Part shown: in pieces, positions 1 through 11,675 of the stretch | Layout of the letters: every line of letters begins with the position of its first letter | How positions within the stretch are numbered: the first letter of the stretch is position 1 | Assembly (NCBI GenBank): GCA_020073615.1 | Contig: JAIQEX010000049.1 | Coordinates: 1 to 42,792 of the forward strand | Source of the DNA: Terriglobia bacterium | Lineage (GTDB): Bacteria; Acidobacteriota; Terriglobia; Bryobacterales; Bryobacteraceae | Length of the DNA: 42,792 bases | Reading direction: 5' to 3' | Notes under the pieces: generated by a model | The model's database searches: none | Seen by the model: the letters and a program-made list of their open reading frames with translations, nothing else | Told to the model about the DNA's origin: nothing | Program-made: the position numbers and the translations under genes

Positions 1-173
1 TTCAGGGCGAGCTGGCGGAAGCACAGGCGGCAAATGCCGAATTTGCGCAGGAAGGCGCGCGGGCGCCCGCAACGCCAGCAGCGGTTGCGGTGCCGGCACT
101 GGAGCTTGGGAGTCTTGGCCTTGCGGGCCGCTTCCAGCTTGATGTCTTTGGCGATCTTGGCGGTGGTGGCCAT
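1..173 (-). CDS. rpsN: 30S ribosomal protein S14, zinc type (partial, cut by window edge)
   Basis: Reading the minus strand from ATG at 173 gives 57 residues before the window ends; the full zinc-type S14 is about 61 residues, so only a few are missing. Two CxxC pairs (CWRC and CRLC) bracket the basic stretch [12 protein letters not shown] and mark the zinc-binding short form rather than the long zinc-free form. S14 binds 16S rRNA in the 30S head. It follows rplE after about 20 bases, the usual spc-operon order. The N-terminus ([20 protein letters not shown]) is longer and more charged than in most relatives. Confidence 0.95.
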   Translation of the reverse strand, partial: MATTAKIAKDIKLEAARKAKTPKLQCRHRNRCWRCGRPRAFLRKFGICRLCFRQLAL

Positions 174-193
174 GTTTCTATCTGTCTCTCCTC

Positions 194-733
194 TTACTGC
201 CGGAACGGCATGCCCATCTGCTTGAGCAGCGCCACGCCCTCCGCGTCGGTGCGGGCCGTGGTGGTGATGGAAATGTTCATACCCTTGGTCTTTTCCACCT
301 TGGCGTAATCGATCTCCGGAAAAATCAACTGGTCCTTGATGCCCAACGTGTAATTGCCGCGGCCGTCGAAGCTCTTGGTCGAAACGCCGCGAAAGTCGCG
401 CACGCGGGGCAGGGCCACGTTCACCAGCCGGTCGAAAAATTCGTACATGCGGTCGCCGCGCAGCGTCACCATGCAGCCGATCGACTGTCCCTCGCGCAGC
501 TTGAACTGCGCAATCGACTTGGTCGCCTTGGTGATCACCGGCTTCTGGCCGGCGATCTGCGCCAGCTCGTTCACCGCGCCGTCCATCAGCTTGGCGTTCT
601 GCGTGGCCTCGCCCAGGCCGATGTTGATCGAGATCTTGTCGATCATGGGCACCGCCATGACGTTCTTGTACCCGAACTCTTTGGTCAGCGCCGGGACCAC
701 CTTCTTGTGATAATGCTCTCTCAAGCGTGCCAT
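194..733 (-). CDS. rplE: 50S ribosomal protein L5
   Basis: A 179-residue protein of the usual length for L5, the 5S rRNA-binding protein of the central protuberance. It starts [16 protein letters not shown] and carries the family stretches [28 protein letters not shown] and [11 protein letters not shown], ending [24 protein letters not shown]. It lies between rplX and rpsN as in the standard spc operon, with short gaps that imply co-transcription. Confidence 0.97.
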   Translation of the reverse strand: MARLREHYHKKVVPALTKEFGYKNVMAVPMIDKISINIGLGEATQNAKLMDGAVNELAQIAGQKPVITKATKSIAQFKLREGQSIGCMVTLRGDRMYEFFDRLVNVALPRVRDFRGVSTKSFDGRGNYTLGIKDQLIFPEIDYAKVEKTKGMNISITTTARTDAEGVALLKQMGMPFRQ

Positions 734-745
734 GGAATCTTTCCT

Positions 746-1117
746 TTACTTCCTGTCCAGCACCTGCCCGCACTTGCGGCAGACCCGCGTGCGCCGCGAC
801 TTGCCGCCGGGTGCGTGGTCGATGTGATGCGCGATGCGCACCGCCTTGTTGCAGCCCGGGCACACGATCATCACGTTGGAGGCCGGGATGGGGCTCTCGC
901 GCTCGGCGATGCCGCCCTTGATCTGCTTGGCGGGATTGGGGCGGGTATGACGCTTGATCATCATCACGTGCTCCACCAGCAGCTTCCCGTTCTCGCGGTC
1001 CACGCGCAGTACGCGGCCGGTCTTGCCCTTGTCGCGTCCGGTAATGACCCGCACTGTATCTTCTTTCTTCAGATCGACGCGCACCGGCTCAGCCGGCTTC
1101 CTCTTTGCGATTGCCAT
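746..1117 (-). CDS. rplX: 50S ribosomal protein L24
   Basis: 123 residues starting [20 protein letters not shown]. The KOW motif ([18 protein letters not shown]) is near the N-terminus and the family sequence [18 protein letters not shown] follows. I chose ATG at 1117 because its A is shared with the last base of the rplN stop codon (TGATG), a translational-coupling junction; the open frame runs further upstream only as overlap with rplN. The protein is somewhat longer than a minimal L24 owing to a C-terminal CxxC...CRKC zinc-ribbon-like tail, seen in other Acidobacteriota-type L24 proteins as far as I recall. Confidence 0.95.
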   Translation of the reverse strand: MAIAKRKPAEPVRVDLKKEDTVRVITGRDKGKTGRVLRVDRENGKLLVEHVMMIKRHTRPNPAKQIKGGIAERESPIPASNVMIVCPGCNKAVRIAHHIDHAPGGKSRRTRVCRKCGQVLDRK

Positions 1118-1485
1118 CAGATTACCTCGGGGGCCAGGGAGACGATCTTCATGAATTTCTTTTCGCGCAGCTCCCTGGCGACGGGCCCGAATACGCGCGT
1201 GCCCACCGGCTCGCCGACATCGGAAATCAACACCGCGGCGTTGGAATCGAAGCGGATGTAGGTCCCGTCCTTGCGCCGCGTCTCCTTGCGCATGCGCACG
1301 ATCACGCAGCGCACCACTTTGCCTTTCTTGATCGCCGAATCGGGCGCCGCCTCCTTCACGCTGGCGGTGACCACATCGCCCAAGCCGGCGCGCAGGCCGA
1401 GGTCGCCGCCGCGCGGCAGAATACACGACAGCCTCCGCGCGCCGGAATTATCGGCCACCTCGAGAATCGTTCGCATGCCAATCAT
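1117..1485 (-). CDS. rplN: 50S ribosomal protein L14
   Basis: 122 residues, the standard length. It opens [21 protein letters not shown] and has the family motif [23 protein letters not shown] in two parts. L14 binds 23S rRNA and contacts the 30S subunit at an inter-subunit bridge. A Shine-Dalgarno-like AGGAG lies about 11 bases before the ATG, at the edge of a G/C-rich repeat separating it from rpsQ. The stop codon overlaps the rplX start by one base. Confidence 0.97.
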   Translation of the reverse strand: MIGMRTILEVADNSGARRLSCILPRGGDLGLRAGLGDVVTASVKEAAPDSAIKKGKVVRCVIVRMRKETRRKDGTYIRFDSNAAVLISDVGEPVGTRVFGPVARELREKKFMKIVSLAPEVI

Positions 1486-1500
1486 AGTCGCTTCGCTCCT

Positions 1501-1622
1501 GGGACCGGGGGCCGGGGGCCGGGGGCCAGGGAAAGGCGGCTCGCTTCGCTCGCGTCATTTCCAAACAACGCCGCGCGCAGCGCAACCTTTCCCTAGCCCC
1601 CAGTCCCCAGCCCCCAGCCCCC
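1501..1622. repeat. Dispersed GGGGCC-type intergenic repeat, copy 1 (inside spc operon)
   Basis: Left arm 1501-1536 is a run of GGGGGCC heptamers ending AGGGAAAGG; right arm 1586-1622 begins CCTTTCCCTAG and continues as CCCCCAG/CCCCAGT heptamers, so the two arms pair as a long inverted repeat. The centre holds GCTCGCTTCGCTCGC, shared with the copy at 18467. It lies between rpsQ and rplN and must be transcribed with them. Confidence 0.8.
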
Positions 1623-1627
1623 GTTCC

Positions 1628-1936
1628 TCACACCTTCACGTCCAGCTCCGCCGGCTGCGCGCCCACCTGCGCCGCCCGCCGCACAATCTCCGCCAGGCGC
1701 CACCGCTTCAGCTTGCTGAGCGGGCGGCACTCCACGATGCGCACCACGTCGCCCAGTTTGGCGGTGCGCTCTTCGTCGTGGGCGTAGAACTTCTTGCGCT
1801 TGCCGATGATGCGCTTGTACAGCCGGTGCGGCACGCGGCGGCTCACTTCCACCACGATGGTCTTCTGCATCTTGGTGGACACCACCTGGCCGATCTTTTC
1901 GTTTTTCAATCCCTGCGGGGCCTTCGCTTCGGCCAT
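1628..1936 (-). CDS. rpsQ: 30S ribosomal protein S17
   Basis: 102 residues. S17 hallmarks are [21 protein letters not shown] and [23 protein letters not shown] (given here in overlapping parts) and [17 protein letters not shown]. It binds helix 11 of 16S rRNA as a primary assembly protein. The C-terminal tail [15 protein letters not shown] extends past the core OB fold. The gene directly follows rpmC, with only one base between stop and start. Confidence 0.96.
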   Translation of the reverse strand: MAEAKAPQGLKNEKIGQVVSTKMQKTIVVEVSRRVPHRLYKRIIGKRKKFYAHDEERTAKLGDVVRIVECRPLSKLKRWRLAEIVRRAAQVGAQPAELDVKV

Positions 1937-1937
1937 A

Positions 1938-2138
1938 CTATTTCTTCTCCCCCAGCGCTTTTTCGCGCAGGATGGTGTGCATGCGCGCGCGGTCCTTCTT
2001 GATGGCGCGGACCTTTTTCAATCCGTCCATCTGCCCCATCGACATCTGAAACTGGAGACGGAAGAGCTGCTCGTCCATTTCACCCAACTGGTGCCGTAAT
2101 TCGTTTTCGTCGAGATCGCGAACCTTCTGCGCTTTCAT
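1938..2138 (-). CDS. rpmC: 50S ribosomal protein L29
   Basis: 66 residues, normal for L29: [20 protein letters not shown] at the start, then a second helix with [21 protein letters not shown] chose ATG at 2138, five bases after the rplP stop, rather than the longer upstream extension, which only reads through rplP. L29 sits by the peptide exit tunnel next to L23. It lies in the canonical L16-L29-S17 order. Confidence 0.96.
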   Translation of the reverse strand: MKAQKVRDLDENELRHQLGEMDEQLFRLQFQMSMGQMDGLKKVRAIKKDRARMHTILREKALGEKK

Positions 2139-2143
2139 ATGCC

Positions 2144-2560
<417 letters not shown>

Positions 2561-2579
2561 GGCGGTATGCCCTCAATCC

Positions 2580-3566
2580 TTACGGTTTCTCGCCGGAACC
2601 GGGCTCCGGGGTTTCGCCGGCAGGCTTCTCTTCGGCCGGCTTCTCGGCCGGCGGCTCCTGCCGCGCCTCCTGTTTCCAGGAGGGCTGCTGCTGCTGGGGC
2701 GACATGAGCGGCGGCAGGATGGGCGTGGCCGGACGAACCGCCGGACGCGGCAGATCCGCCGGCGGCGTCTGCGTGGCCGGGCCGGTGGCTTCGGGGGCGG
2801 CAGCGATGGGCAGAGCGGCGGGGCGATCCCCGCGGTCGCGCCCGCGGCCTCCACGATCGCGGTCCCCACGGTCGCGGTCGCTGCGCTCGCGGCGCTCGCG
2901 GCGCGGCTCCGGCTCGGGCAGCAGCCCGCGGCGCTTGGTCAGATCCAGAATCTCGCCCTTGTACAGCCACGCTTTGATGCCGATCACCCCGTACGTGGTA
3001 TGCGCCTCGGCGAAGCCGTAATCGATATCCGCTCGCAGCGTGTGCAGCGGAAGCTGGCCCTGCAGGTACCATTCGCTGCGCGCGATCTCCGCGCCGTTCA
3101 ACCGGCCCGAGACGCGCACCTTGATGCCCTTGCAGCCGAAGCGCAGCGCCGAATCCACCGCCTTGCGCATGGCGCGCCGGAAAGCCACGCGCTTCTCCAG
3201 TTGCAGGGCGATCGATTCCGATACCAGTTGCGCGTCCAGCTCCGGCTTGTGCACTTCCTGTATGTCGATGAAGACCTCGCGCTTGGTCTTCTTGGCCATA
3301 TCCTGCTTGAGCTTTTCGATCTCGGCGCCCTTGCGCCCGATGATGATGCCCGGCCGCGAGGTGCGGATGGTGACGCGCAGCTTGTTGCCCGGCCGGTCCA
3401 CTTCGATCGAGCTGACGCCCGCCGATTTCAGCCGCTCGCGCAGGTTCTCCTTGAGCTCCAGGTCCTCCTGCAACAGCTTGGCGTACCCCTGCTTGGCGAA
3501 CCAGCGGCTCCGCCAGGGCTTGTTGAAGCCCAGGCGGAATCCGTACGGATGAACTTTCTGTCCCAT
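2580..3566 (-). CDS. rpsC: 30S ribosomal protein S3 with long C-terminal extension
   Basis: 328 residues, about 100 more than a usual S3 of 210-230. Residues 1 to about 220 are a complete S3: [20 protein letters not shown], the KH domain with [17 protein letters not shown], and the C-terminal domain with [16 protein letters not shown]. After this comes a low-complexity tail: first Arg/Asp/Gly repeats ([20 protein letters not shown]), then Ala/Pro-rich sequence, then QQQQPSW and a Pro/Glu-rich end. S3 lines the mRNA entry channel, so the tail would be exposed there. The start abuts the rplV stop without a gap. Confidence 0.95.
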   Translation of the reverse strand: MGQKVHPYGFRLGFNKPWRSRWFAKQGYAKLLQEDLELKENLRERLKSAGVSSIEVDRPGNKLRVTIRTSRPGIIIGRKGAEIEKLKQDMAKKTKREVFIDIQEVHKPELDAQLVSESIALQLEKRVAFRRAMRKAVDSALRFGCKGIKVRVSGRLNGAEIARSEWYLQGQLPLHTLRADIDYGFAEAHTTYGVIGIKAWLYKGEILDLTKRRGLLPEPEPRRERRERSDRDRGDRDRGGRGRDRGDRPAALPIAAAPEATGPATQTPPADLPRPAVRPATPILPPLMSPQQQQPSWKQEARQEPPAEKPAEEKPAGETPEPGSGEKP

Positions 3567-3932
3567 CTATGCTTCCTTCTCCGTCACCTTGATGACGATA
3601 TGCGACAAGCGGCGCTGGTACCGGTAGGCGCGGCCCATGGGCGCCGGCCGCACGCGCTTCATGCGCGGGCCCTCGTTGACGTACGCCTCGCTCACGAATA
3701 GCCGGTCCACATCGAGGTCTTCGATCCGGTTGGTGGCGTTGGCGATGGCCGATTCCAGCACCTTCAGAACCGTGGGCGCGATGCGTTTGTTGGTGGTGCG
3801 CAGGGTGGTCCGCGCCGCCCCCGCCTGCTGGCCGCGGATCAGGTCCACCACCAGCCGCGCTTTCTGCGGCGAAACGCGTATGTAGCGGGCTTCCGCTTTG
3901 ACTTTAGGTTTGGCTTCGGTTTTAGGTTCCAT
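3567..3932 (-). CDS. rplV: 50S ribosomal protein L22
   Basis: 121 residues. The L22 core starts at [20 protein letters not shown] and contains [11 protein letters not shown] and the tunnel-lining hairpin region [19 protein letters not shown] short Lys/Glu-rich leader ([14 protein letters not shown]) precedes the core. It lies between rpsS and rpsC in the standard S10 operon order. Confidence 0.96.
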   Translation of the reverse strand: MEPKTEAKPKVKAEARYIRVSPQKARLVVDLIRGQQAGAARTTLRTTNKRIAPTVLKVLESAIANATNRIEDLDVDRLFVSEAYVNEGPRMKRVRPAPMGRAYRYQRRLSHIVIKVTEKEA

Positions 3933-3941
3933 GGCTATACC

Positions 3942-4232
3942 CTATGCCGGCTTGGCGGTCTTCTCCGTCGCCGCTTTCACCGAATGGCCCCGGAAGCTCC
4001 GCGTGGGCGAAAATTCGCCCAGCTTGTGTCCCACCATGTTCTCCGTAATGTAAACCGGAATGAACTTCTTGCCGTTGTGTACGGCGACGGTCTGCCCCAC
4101 AAACTCGGGCAGGATGGTGGAACGCCGCGACCAGGTGCGCACGACCTTCTTCTCGTTGCTAGCCGCGAGCACCGCCAGCTTCACTTCCAGGTGCGTGTCG
4201 GTAAACGGCCCTTTCTTGACGGATCTGCCCAT
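3942..4232 (-). CDS. rpsS: 30S ribosomal protein S19
   Basis: 96 residues of usual length, starting [16 protein letters not shown], with [20 protein letters not shown] and the conserved [18 protein letters not shown]19 forms the head of the 30S subunit with S13. It lies between rplB and rplV, four bases after the rplB stop. Confidence 0.97.
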   Translation of the reverse strand: MGRSVKKGPFTDTHLEVKLAVLAASNEKKVVRTWSRRSTILPEFVGQTVAVHNGKKFIPVYITENMVGHKLGEFSPTRSFRGHSVKAATEKTAKPA

Positions 4233-4236
4233 TCCC

Positions 4237-5067
4237 TTACCTCTTCTTGCTCTTGTGCGTCACGATCCACTTGTCGGTGCGCTTGTTGTTGCGTGTCTTG
4301 AACCCGCGCGTGGGCTGGCCCCAGGGCGTCACGGGGTGACGGCCGCCCGAAGTCTTGCCTTCGCCGCCGCCGTGCGGATGGTCCACCGGGTTCATGGAAA
4401 CGCCGCGATTGTGCGGCGACTTGCCCAGCCAGCGCTTGCGTCCCGCCTTGCCGAGCGACACGTTTTCGTGGTCCACATTACCCACCTGGCCGATGGTCGC
4501 CATGCAATCCAGTTGTACCCTTCGCACTTCGCCCGAGGGCAGCTTCAGCAGAGCAATGCCGCCTTCCTTGGAAACCAGTTGCGCCTGCGAGCCCGCCGAG
4601 CGCGCCATCTGCCCGCCCTTGCCCGGCTTCAGCTCAATGTTGTGCACAATGGTTCCCGCGGGCATGTTCTTCAGCGGCAGCGCGTTGCCCAGCAGGATGT
4701 CGGCTTCCGGCCCGGAGGCCACCTTCTGCCCCACCTTCAGCCCGTCGGGCTGCAGGATGTAGCGCTTCTCGCCGTCGGCGTAGTGCAGCAGGGCGATGCG
4801 CGCCGAGCGGTTGGGGTCGTACTCCACGGCCGCTACCACCGCCGGGATCCCCGCCTTGTCGCGCTTGAAATCGATTACCCGGTACGCCTGCTTGGCCCCT
4901 CCGCCGATAAACCGCGAGGTGACGCGGCCCGTGCTGTTGCGCCCTCCGGTGCGTTTCTTGGACTGGACCAGCGACTTCTCGGGCCGCTCCTTGGTGATGT
5001 CTTCGCGCGAGGTCACCGTCTGGAAGCGCCGCGTCGGGGTCACCGGCCGGTATGTTTTGATGGGCAT
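4237..5067 (-). CDS. rplB: 50S ribosomal protein L2
   Basis: 276 residues, standard for L2. It begins [18 protein letters not shown], carries [19 protein letters not shown], and near the end has the strongly conserved [20 protein letters not shown] with the functional histidine in [10 protein letters not shown]2 is a primary 23S rRNA binder needed for subunit association and the peptidyl-transferase region. It follows rplW by about 24 bases. Confidence 0.97.
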   Translation of the reverse strand: MPIKTYRPVTPTRRFQTVTSREDITKERPEKSLVQSKKRTGGRNSTGRVTSRFIGGGAKQAYRVIDFKRDKAGIPAVVAAVEYDPNRSARIALLHYADGEKRYILQPDGLKVGQKVASGPEADILLGNALPLKNMPAGTIVHNIELKPGKGGQMARSAGSQAQLVSKEGGIALLKLPSGEVRRVQLDCMATIGQVGNVDHENVSLGKAGRKRWLGKSPHNRGVSMNPVDHPHGGGEGKTSGGRHPVTPWGQPTRGFKTRNNKRTDKWIVTHKSKKR

Positions 5068-5091
5068 CTTATGGCTCCCTTGTGGCTCCTG

Positions 5092-5379
5092 TTAAATCGA
5101 CGCGAAATCGGGCACCTTCTCGCCCGCCTTCAGTCTCACGTACGCCTTCTTCCAATCCGGGCGGTAGCCCACGAACCGACCGCGCCGCCGCAATTTGCCG
5201 TCGAAGGTCGCGGTGCGCACTTCCGCCACCTTGACTTTGAAAAGTTTTTCCACGGCGGCCTTCACCTGCGTCTTGTTGGCGTCGAGCGCCACCTCGAAGC
5301 ACAGGGTGCGGTCCATCTCCTTCTTCTCCACGCCCTTCTCGGTCACGAGCGGGCGGCGAATCACTTCGTAGAGTGTCAT
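5092..5379 (-). CDS. rplW: 50S ribosomal protein L23
   Basis: 95 residues starting MTLYEVIRRPLVTEKGVEK, with the family pattern VALDANKTQVKAAVEKLFKV and RRRGRFVGYRPDWKKAYV. I chose ATG at 5379 because it overlaps the rplD stop in an ATGA junction. L23 sits at the tunnel exit and is a docking site for trigger factor and SRP. Confidence 0.96.
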   Translation of the reverse strand: MTLYEVIRRPLVTEKGVEKKEMDRTLCFEVALDANKTQVKAAVEKLFKVKVAEVRTATFDGKLRRRGRFVGYRPDWKKAYVRLKAGEKVPDFASI

Positions 5380-6002
5380 TTCGCCAGTGCCTCCGAGAAT
5401 TTGCGGGCCGCCGCCTCCGACAACAGCACGTTCTGATTGGCCAGCAAGTGATAGGGGTTCACCGCGCGCGTAGCCATCAGCGTGACGCCCTTCAGATTGC
5501 GGATGCCCAGGGTGAGATTGCGGTTTTCGCCGTTGTCCACCACCAGCACCGTCCGGCCGGAAACTACATTGGCCAGCGCGTTCATGGCATTCCGGGTCTT
5601 GTGATCGGGCAGGTCGAAGGCCTGCACCACCTTCAATTCTCCGTCCCGCACCTTGGCCGACAGCGCCGAGCGCAACGCGCCCACCAGCATCTTGTGCGGC
5701 AGTTTGTAGCTGTAATCGCGCGGCTGCGGACCATGCACCGTGCCGCCATGCCGCCACAGCGGGGAACGGACCGAGCCCACGCGCGCGCGCCCGGTGCCCT
5801 TCTGCTTCCACAGCTTCTTGCCCGAGCCGGCCACTTCGCTGCGCACTTTGGTTTTGTGCGTGCCGGCGCGCCGGCCCGCCTGGAAGTGCCGCACCGCTTC
5901 GTAGAGCAGCGCGTCGTTGACCTCGGCGCCGAATACCTCGTCGGCCAACTCGAGCTCCCCGACCTTCTGGTTATTCAAATCCACTACATCCAATGTCGGC
6001 AT
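5376..6002 (-). CDS. rplD: 50S ribosomal protein L4
   Basis: 208 residues starting MPTLDVVDLNNQKVGELELA. It has the conserved KLWKQKGTGRARVGSVRSPL segment of the extended tunnel loop and MLVGALRSALSAKVRDGEL. The start at 6002 lies five bases after the rplC stop; the longer open frame upstream is an rplC shadow. The stop overlaps rplW by four bases (ATGA). Confidence 0.96.
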   Translation of the reverse strand: MPTLDVVDLNNQKVGELELADEVFGAEVNDALLYEAVRHFQAGRRAGTHKTKVRSEVAGSGKKLWKQKGTGRARVGSVRSPLWRHGGTVHGPQPRDYSYKLPHKMLVGALRSALSAKVRDGELKVVQAFDLPDHKTRNAMNALANVVSGRTVLVVDNGENRNLTLGIRNLKGVTLMATRAVNPYHLLANQNVLLSEAAARKFSEALAK

Positions 6003-6007
6003 GGCCG

Positions 6008-6640
6008 TTACCTCTTGGACCTCCGCACCAGCACATAGCCGCCGTTCGGCCCGGGGACCGCGCCCTTCACCACCAGCACGTTGTCCTCGGTATCCACCTC
6101 GACGACCTCCAGGTTGCGCACCGTCACCCGCTCGTGCCCCATATGCCCGCCCATGCGCATGCCGGGCAGCACGCGCGACGGGAAACTGGAAGCGCCGATC
6201 GAGCCCGGAGCGCGATGGAACATGGAGCCGTGCGTGGCTTCCCCGCCGCGGAAATGATGACGCTTCACCACCCCGGCGAAGCCGCGGCCCTTGCTGATGC
6301 CGATGACGTCCACCTTGTCCTTGGGCTTGAACTGGTCCACCAGCACCTGGTCGCCCTGCTTCAGGTCGCCGTCGCCGGCCGCCAGCGGAAACTCGCGCAG
6401 GAACTTCGCGCCCTCTACACCGGCCTTCTTCAGGTGGCCGGTGGACGGCTTGTTGATGCGCTGCGGCTTGATGAATTCCACCAGGCCCAACTGCACCGCG
6501 TCGTAGCCGTCGGTGGAAGGCGTCTTGCGCTGCACCACCATGCACGGCCCCGCCTTCAGCAGGGTCACCGGCACTGCCTGGCCGTCCGCCTGGAACATCT
6601 GCGTCATGCCAATTTTCTTGCCAAGGATTCCTGGACTCAT
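6008..6640 (-). CDS. rplC: 50S ribosomal protein L3
   Basis: 210 residues starting [20 protein letters not shown]. Conserved stretches are [20 protein letters not shown] and [21 protein letters not shown]3 is a primary 23S binder near the peptidyl-transferase centre. I chose ATG at 6640, with GGAG about six bases upstream. Upstream sequence up to rpsJ is occupied by a G/C-rich repeat and is not coding. Confidence 0.97.
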   Translation of the reverse strand: MSPGILGKKIGMTQMFQADGQAVPVTLLKAGPCMVVQRKTPSTDGYDAVQLGLVEFIKPQRINKPSTGHLKKAGVEGAKFLREFPLAAGDGDLKQGDQVLVDQFKPKDKVDVIGISKGRGFAGVVKRHHFRGGEATHGSMFHRAPGSIGASSFPSRVLPGMRMGGHMGHERVTVRNLEVVEVDTEDNVLVVKGAVPGPNGGYVLVRRSKR

Positions 6641-6647
6641 CGTAAAC

Positions 6648-6803
6648 TCCAGGGGCCGGGGGTCGGGGGCCAGGGGCCGGGGATAACCCCGCACTGCCCG
6701 GCTCCGTCCGCCAAAGCCCAAAAATCAAAATCAAAACCGAACCCGAGGCGCGAAGCGCCGAGCGCCATTCCCTGGCCCCCGGCCCCCGGCCCCTGGCCCC
6801 GGC
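6648..6803. repeat. Dispersed GGGGCC-type intergenic repeat, copy 2 (between rpsJ and rplC)
   Basis: Left arm from 6651 reads as GGGGCC/GGGGTC/GGGGGCC units; right arm 6770-6803 is the inverted set CCCTGGCCCCCGGCCCC and similar. Between them lie an A-rich block (CCCAAAAATCAAAATCAAAA near 6718-6738) and a CGCGAAGCGCCGAGCG segment. The copy lies inside the S10 operon and would be transcribed. Confidence 0.8.
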
Positions 6804-6815
6804 GTTCGGCAAATT

Positions 6816-7136
6816 TCATTTGCCGAACGCCTTGATTTCCACATCCACGCCCGCCGGCAGATCGAGCTTCATCAGCGCGTCCACCGTCTGCTGCGTCGGC
6901 TCCAGGATGTCCAGCAGCCGTTTGTGCGTGCGGATTTCAAACTGCTCCCGCGATTTCTTGTCCACGTGCGGCGAGCGCAACACCGTCGTAATGCTGCGCG
7001 TGGTGGGCAGCGGGATGGGACCGGCCACGGTGGCGCCGGTCCGCTTCGCGGTATCCACAATCTCGGTGGTCGATTGATCGAGTATCCGGTGGTCGTACGC
7101 TTTCAGACGGATGCGAATGCGTTCTCTCAGCGCCAT
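6816..7136 (-). CDS. rpsJ: 30S ribosomal protein S10
   Basis: 106 residues of normal length. Starts [20 protein letters not shown], with [20 protein letters not shown] and [16 protein letters not shown]10 sits in the 30S head and also acts as NusE in transcription antitermination with NusB. It follows tuf by seven bases and leads the S10 gene group. Confidence 0.97.
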   Translation of the reverse strand: MALRERIRIRLKAYDHRILDQSTTEIVDTAKRTGATVAGPIPLPTTRSITTVLRSPHVDKKSREQFEIRTHKRLLDILEPTQQTVDALMKLDLPAGVDVEIKAFGK

Positions 7137-7143
7137 GGTTTGC

Positions 7144-8331
7144 CTATTTCACGATCTCGGTAACCGTGCCGGCGCCCACCGTGCGGCCGCCCTCGCGAAT
7201 GGCGAAGCGCAGCCCCTTGTCCATGGCCACCGGCGTGATCAGCTCCACCTTCAGGACCACGTTGTCCCCCGGCATCACCATCTCGGTGCCTTCCGGCAGC
7301 TCCGCCACGCCCGTTACATCCGTGGTGCGGAAGTAGAACTGCGGCCGGTATCCCTTGAAGAACGGCGTGTGCCGCCCGCCCTCTTCCTTGCTCAGCACGT
7401 ACACCTGGCCCAGGAACGTGGTGTGCGGCGTGATCGAGCCCGGCTTGGCGATCACCTGCCCGCGCTCCACTTCGTCCTTTTCCACGCCGCGCAGCAGCAG
7501 CCCCACGTTGTCCCCGGCGCGCCCTTCGTCGAGCAGCTTCTTGAACATTTCGACGCCCGTGACCACCGTCTTGCGGGTATCGCGGAAGCCCACGATTTCC
7601 ATTTCCTCGCCGACTTTGCAGATGCCCCGCTCGATGCGCCCGGTCACCACCGTGCCGCGCCCCTGGATCGAGAAGATGTCCTCGATGGGCATGATGAACG
7701 GCTTGTCGATCTGCCGCGGCGGAATGGGCACGTACTCGTCCACCGCCTCCATCAGCTCGATCACGCCCTTCTCCCACTGCGCTTCCCCGTTCAGCGCCCC
7801 CAGCGCCGACACGCGCTTCACCGGCAGATCGTCGCCCGGAAAACCGTAGCCCTTCAAAAGCTCGCGCACTTCCAGCTCCACCAGGTCCAGCAGCTCCGGA
7901 TCGTCCACCATGTCCACCTTGTTCATGCACACCACGATGCACGGCACGCCCACCTGCCGCGCCAGCAGCACGTGCTCGCGGGTCTGCGGCATGGGTCCGT
8001 CGGTGGCCGCCACGACCAGGATGGCGCCATCCATCTGCGCCGCCCCGGTGATCATGTTCTTGATGTAGTCGGCGTGGCCGGGGCAGTCCACGTGGGCATA
8101 GTGCCGCTTGGGCGTTTCGTACTCCACGTGCGCCACCGCGATGGTGATGCCGCGGGCCTTCTCTTCCGGCGCGTTGTCGATGGAATCGAAGCTCCGGAAC
8201 TTCACTTTGGGGTTGTTCTTGCCCAGCACCTTGGTGATCGCCGCCGTCAGGGTGGTCTTGCCGTGATCGATGTGTCCGATCGTCCCGATATTCACATGCG
8301 GCTTGCTGCGGTCGAATTTTTCCTTTGCCAT
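7144..8331 (-). CDS. tuf: Translation elongation factor Tu
   Basis: 395 residues, standard. EF-Tu delivers aminoacyl-tRNA to the ribosome as a GTPase. GTP-binding motifs are all present: P-loop GHIDHGKTT (residues about 18-26; Ile replaces the more usual Val), switch I ARGITI, switch [14 protein letters not shown] and specificity motif NKVD. Domains II and III follow ([21 protein letters not shown]). It is embedded between fusA and rpsJ as in the str operon. No second tuf copy is in this window. Confidence 0.98.
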   Translation of the reverse strand: MAKEKFDRSKPHVNIGTIGHIDHGKTTLTAAITKVLGKNNPKVKFRSFDSIDNAPEEKARGITIAVAHVEYETPKRHYAHVDCPGHADYIKNMITGAAQMDGAILVVAATDGPMPQTREHVLLARQVGVPCIVVCMNKVDMVDDPELLDLVELEVRELLKGYGFPGDDLPVKRVSALGALNGEAQWEKGVIELMEAVDEYVPIPPRQIDKPFIMPIEDIFSIQGRGTVVTGRIERGICKVGEEMEIVGFRDTRKTVVTGVEMFKKLLDEGRAGDNVGLLLRGVEKDEVERGQVIAKPGSITPHTTFLGQVYVLSKEEGGRHTPFFKGYRPQFYFRTTDVTGVAELPEGTEMVMPGDNVVLKVELITPVAMDKGLRFAIREGGRTVGAGTVTEIVK

Positions 8332-8347
8332 AGGAAATATAATCTCC

Positions 8348-10441
<2,094 letters not shown>

Positions 10442-10454
10442 AAAAAACTCTCAG

Positions 10455-10925
10455 CTACCACCGGTAATGCGCGAAAGCCTTATTGGCCTCCGCCATGCGG
10501 TGGACGTCGTCTCTCTTCTTAATCGCGCCGCCGCGCAAATTCGCGGCTTCGTTCAGTTCGTTCGCCAGTTTCTCCGGCATCCCTTTTTCCGGACGCCCCC
10601 GCGCATTCAAAATGATCCAGCGGATGGCGAGTGAGGTCCGCCGATTCTGCGGCACCTCGATGGGCACCTGGTAGTTGGCTCCGCCCACCCGCCGCGTCTT
10701 CACTTCCAGCATCGGCTTGGCGTTTTCCACGGCCTTCTTGAAGGCCTTCAGCGGATCGTCGCTGGTGCGCTCCCGCAACTTGTCCATGGCTTCATAAAAG
10801 ATGCCTTGGGCGGTGTTCTTCTTGCCCTGCCACATCATGGAGTTCACGAACTTCTCCACCAGGGTCGAGTTATAGACCGGATCGGGCACTACTTCACGAA
10901 TTACCGCTCGTCTTCTGCGTGGCAT
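10455..10925 (-). CDS. rpsG: 30S ribosomal protein S7
   Basis: 156 residues, standard: [20 protein letters not shown] at the start, then [20 protein letters not shown] and the family motif [13 protein letters not shown]7 initiates assembly of the 30S head. The start at 10925 is seven bases after the rpsL stop; the longer frame overlaps rpsL and is not used. Confidence 0.97.
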   Translation of the reverse strand: MPRRRRAVIREVVPDPVYNSTLVEKFVNSMMWQGKKNTAQGIFYEAMDKLRERTSDDPLKAFKKAVENAKPMLEVKTRRVGGANYQVPIEVPQNRRTSLAIRWIILNARGRPEKGMPEKLANELNEAANLRGGAIKKRDDVHRMAEANKAFAHYRW

Positions 10926-10932
10926 AAAATTC

Positions 10933-11307
10933 CTACGATTTGGGCCGCTTGGCTCCGTACTTCGACCGGCTCTGCTTCCGGTTGGCCACCCCCGCGGTGT
11001 CCAGCGCGCCACGGATCACGTGATACCGCACCCCCGGCAGATCCTTCACGCGGCCGCCGCGGATGAGCACGATCGAATGCTCCTGCAGATTATGCCCCAC
11101 GCCGGGGATATAGGTGGTCACTTCGATCCCGTTGGTCAGCCGCACGCGCGCCACCTTGCGCAACGCCGAATTCGGCTTCTTGGGAGTGGAGGTGTACACG
11201 CGCGTGCACACGCCACGCTTCTGCGGGCAACTGTTGAGCGCCGGGCTGGAGGTTTTCCAGCGCGGCGGCTTCCGCCCGTTTCGCACAAGTTGGTTGAACG
11301 TCGGCAC
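10933..11307 (-). CDS. rpsL: 30S ribosomal protein S12
   Basis: 124 residues. Begins (M)[20 protein letters not shown], with the decoding-site loops [22 protein letters not shown] and [20 protein letters not shown] visible (quoted in part). Lysine in TPKKPNS is the site of streptomycin resistance mutations; the wild-type residue is present. The start codon is GTG with AGAGGAAGG about five bases upstream. It leads the str-type gene group; what lies upstream is a 333-base spacer rather than rpoC. Confidence 0.96.
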   Translation of the reverse strand: MPTFNQLVRNGRKPPRWKTSSPALNSCPQKRGVCTRVYTSTPKKPNSALRKVARVRLTNGIEVTTYIPGVGHNLQEHSIVLIRGGRVKDLPGVRYHVIRGALDTAGVANRKQSRSKYGAKRPKS

Positions 11308-11640
11308 GAACCTTCCTCTTCGCGTTGTAAATCAAAAATTCGCGTTCTAAATCAAAAAACGGTGCAGCCCAATGACGGCCAGGACCCGCTCGCGGATCCC
11401 AGAAAAACAACCGGTCGCTACAGCGAGGATTCCCTGCTTTGGACAGGCCCATGTTCGAATCGGCGTAACCGGTCGAACCTCGGGGCCTCACCCCTGGCCG
11501 GACCTCGCCATTCGAGGTGGTAGCGCAGGAGCAGAAAGCTTATTCTCGCGAAACCATTAAATGATAACCGATGCAAAAGAGGAGCGCAACTGGGGGTGCG
11601 GGCGGCAGCCTGGCGTCCACTTCTCTGTCGCCCAGGCGAA
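11308..11640. other. 333-base spacer between rplK and rpsL with near-identical direct repeats
   Basis: No convincing coding sequence on either strand. Immediately upstream of the rpsL ribosome-binding site, two head-to-tail copies of an AT-rich element (core TTTTTGATTTA then AACGCGAA on the minus strand) lie at about 11321-11361, differing at one base. An AT-richer patch at 11541-11580 could hold the str promoter, but I could not find a clean -35/-10 pair. The usual rplA, rplJ, rplL, rpoB and rpoC are not here. Confidence 0.6.
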
Positions 11641-11675
11641 CTACACTACGTCCATTACGTCCACTACGTCCACAC
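11641..11675 (-). repeat. 9-base tandem repeat at the 3' end of rplK
   Basis: Three consecutive copies of a 9-base unit (TACGTCCAC or TACGTCCAT on the plus strand) cover the last codons of rplK and end at its stop. The repeat keeps the reading frame and adds about six residues after the usual L11 C-terminus. Confidence 0.75.

Noticed and set aside
4060-5436. Long plus-strand open frame of 458 codons
   Set aside because: It lies fully antisense to rpsS, rplB and rplW, has no family signature, and is a result of high GC.
11641-11675. 9-base repeats as iterons of an origin
   Set aside because: They are inside the rplK reading frame, with no dnaA, repA or DnaA boxes near.
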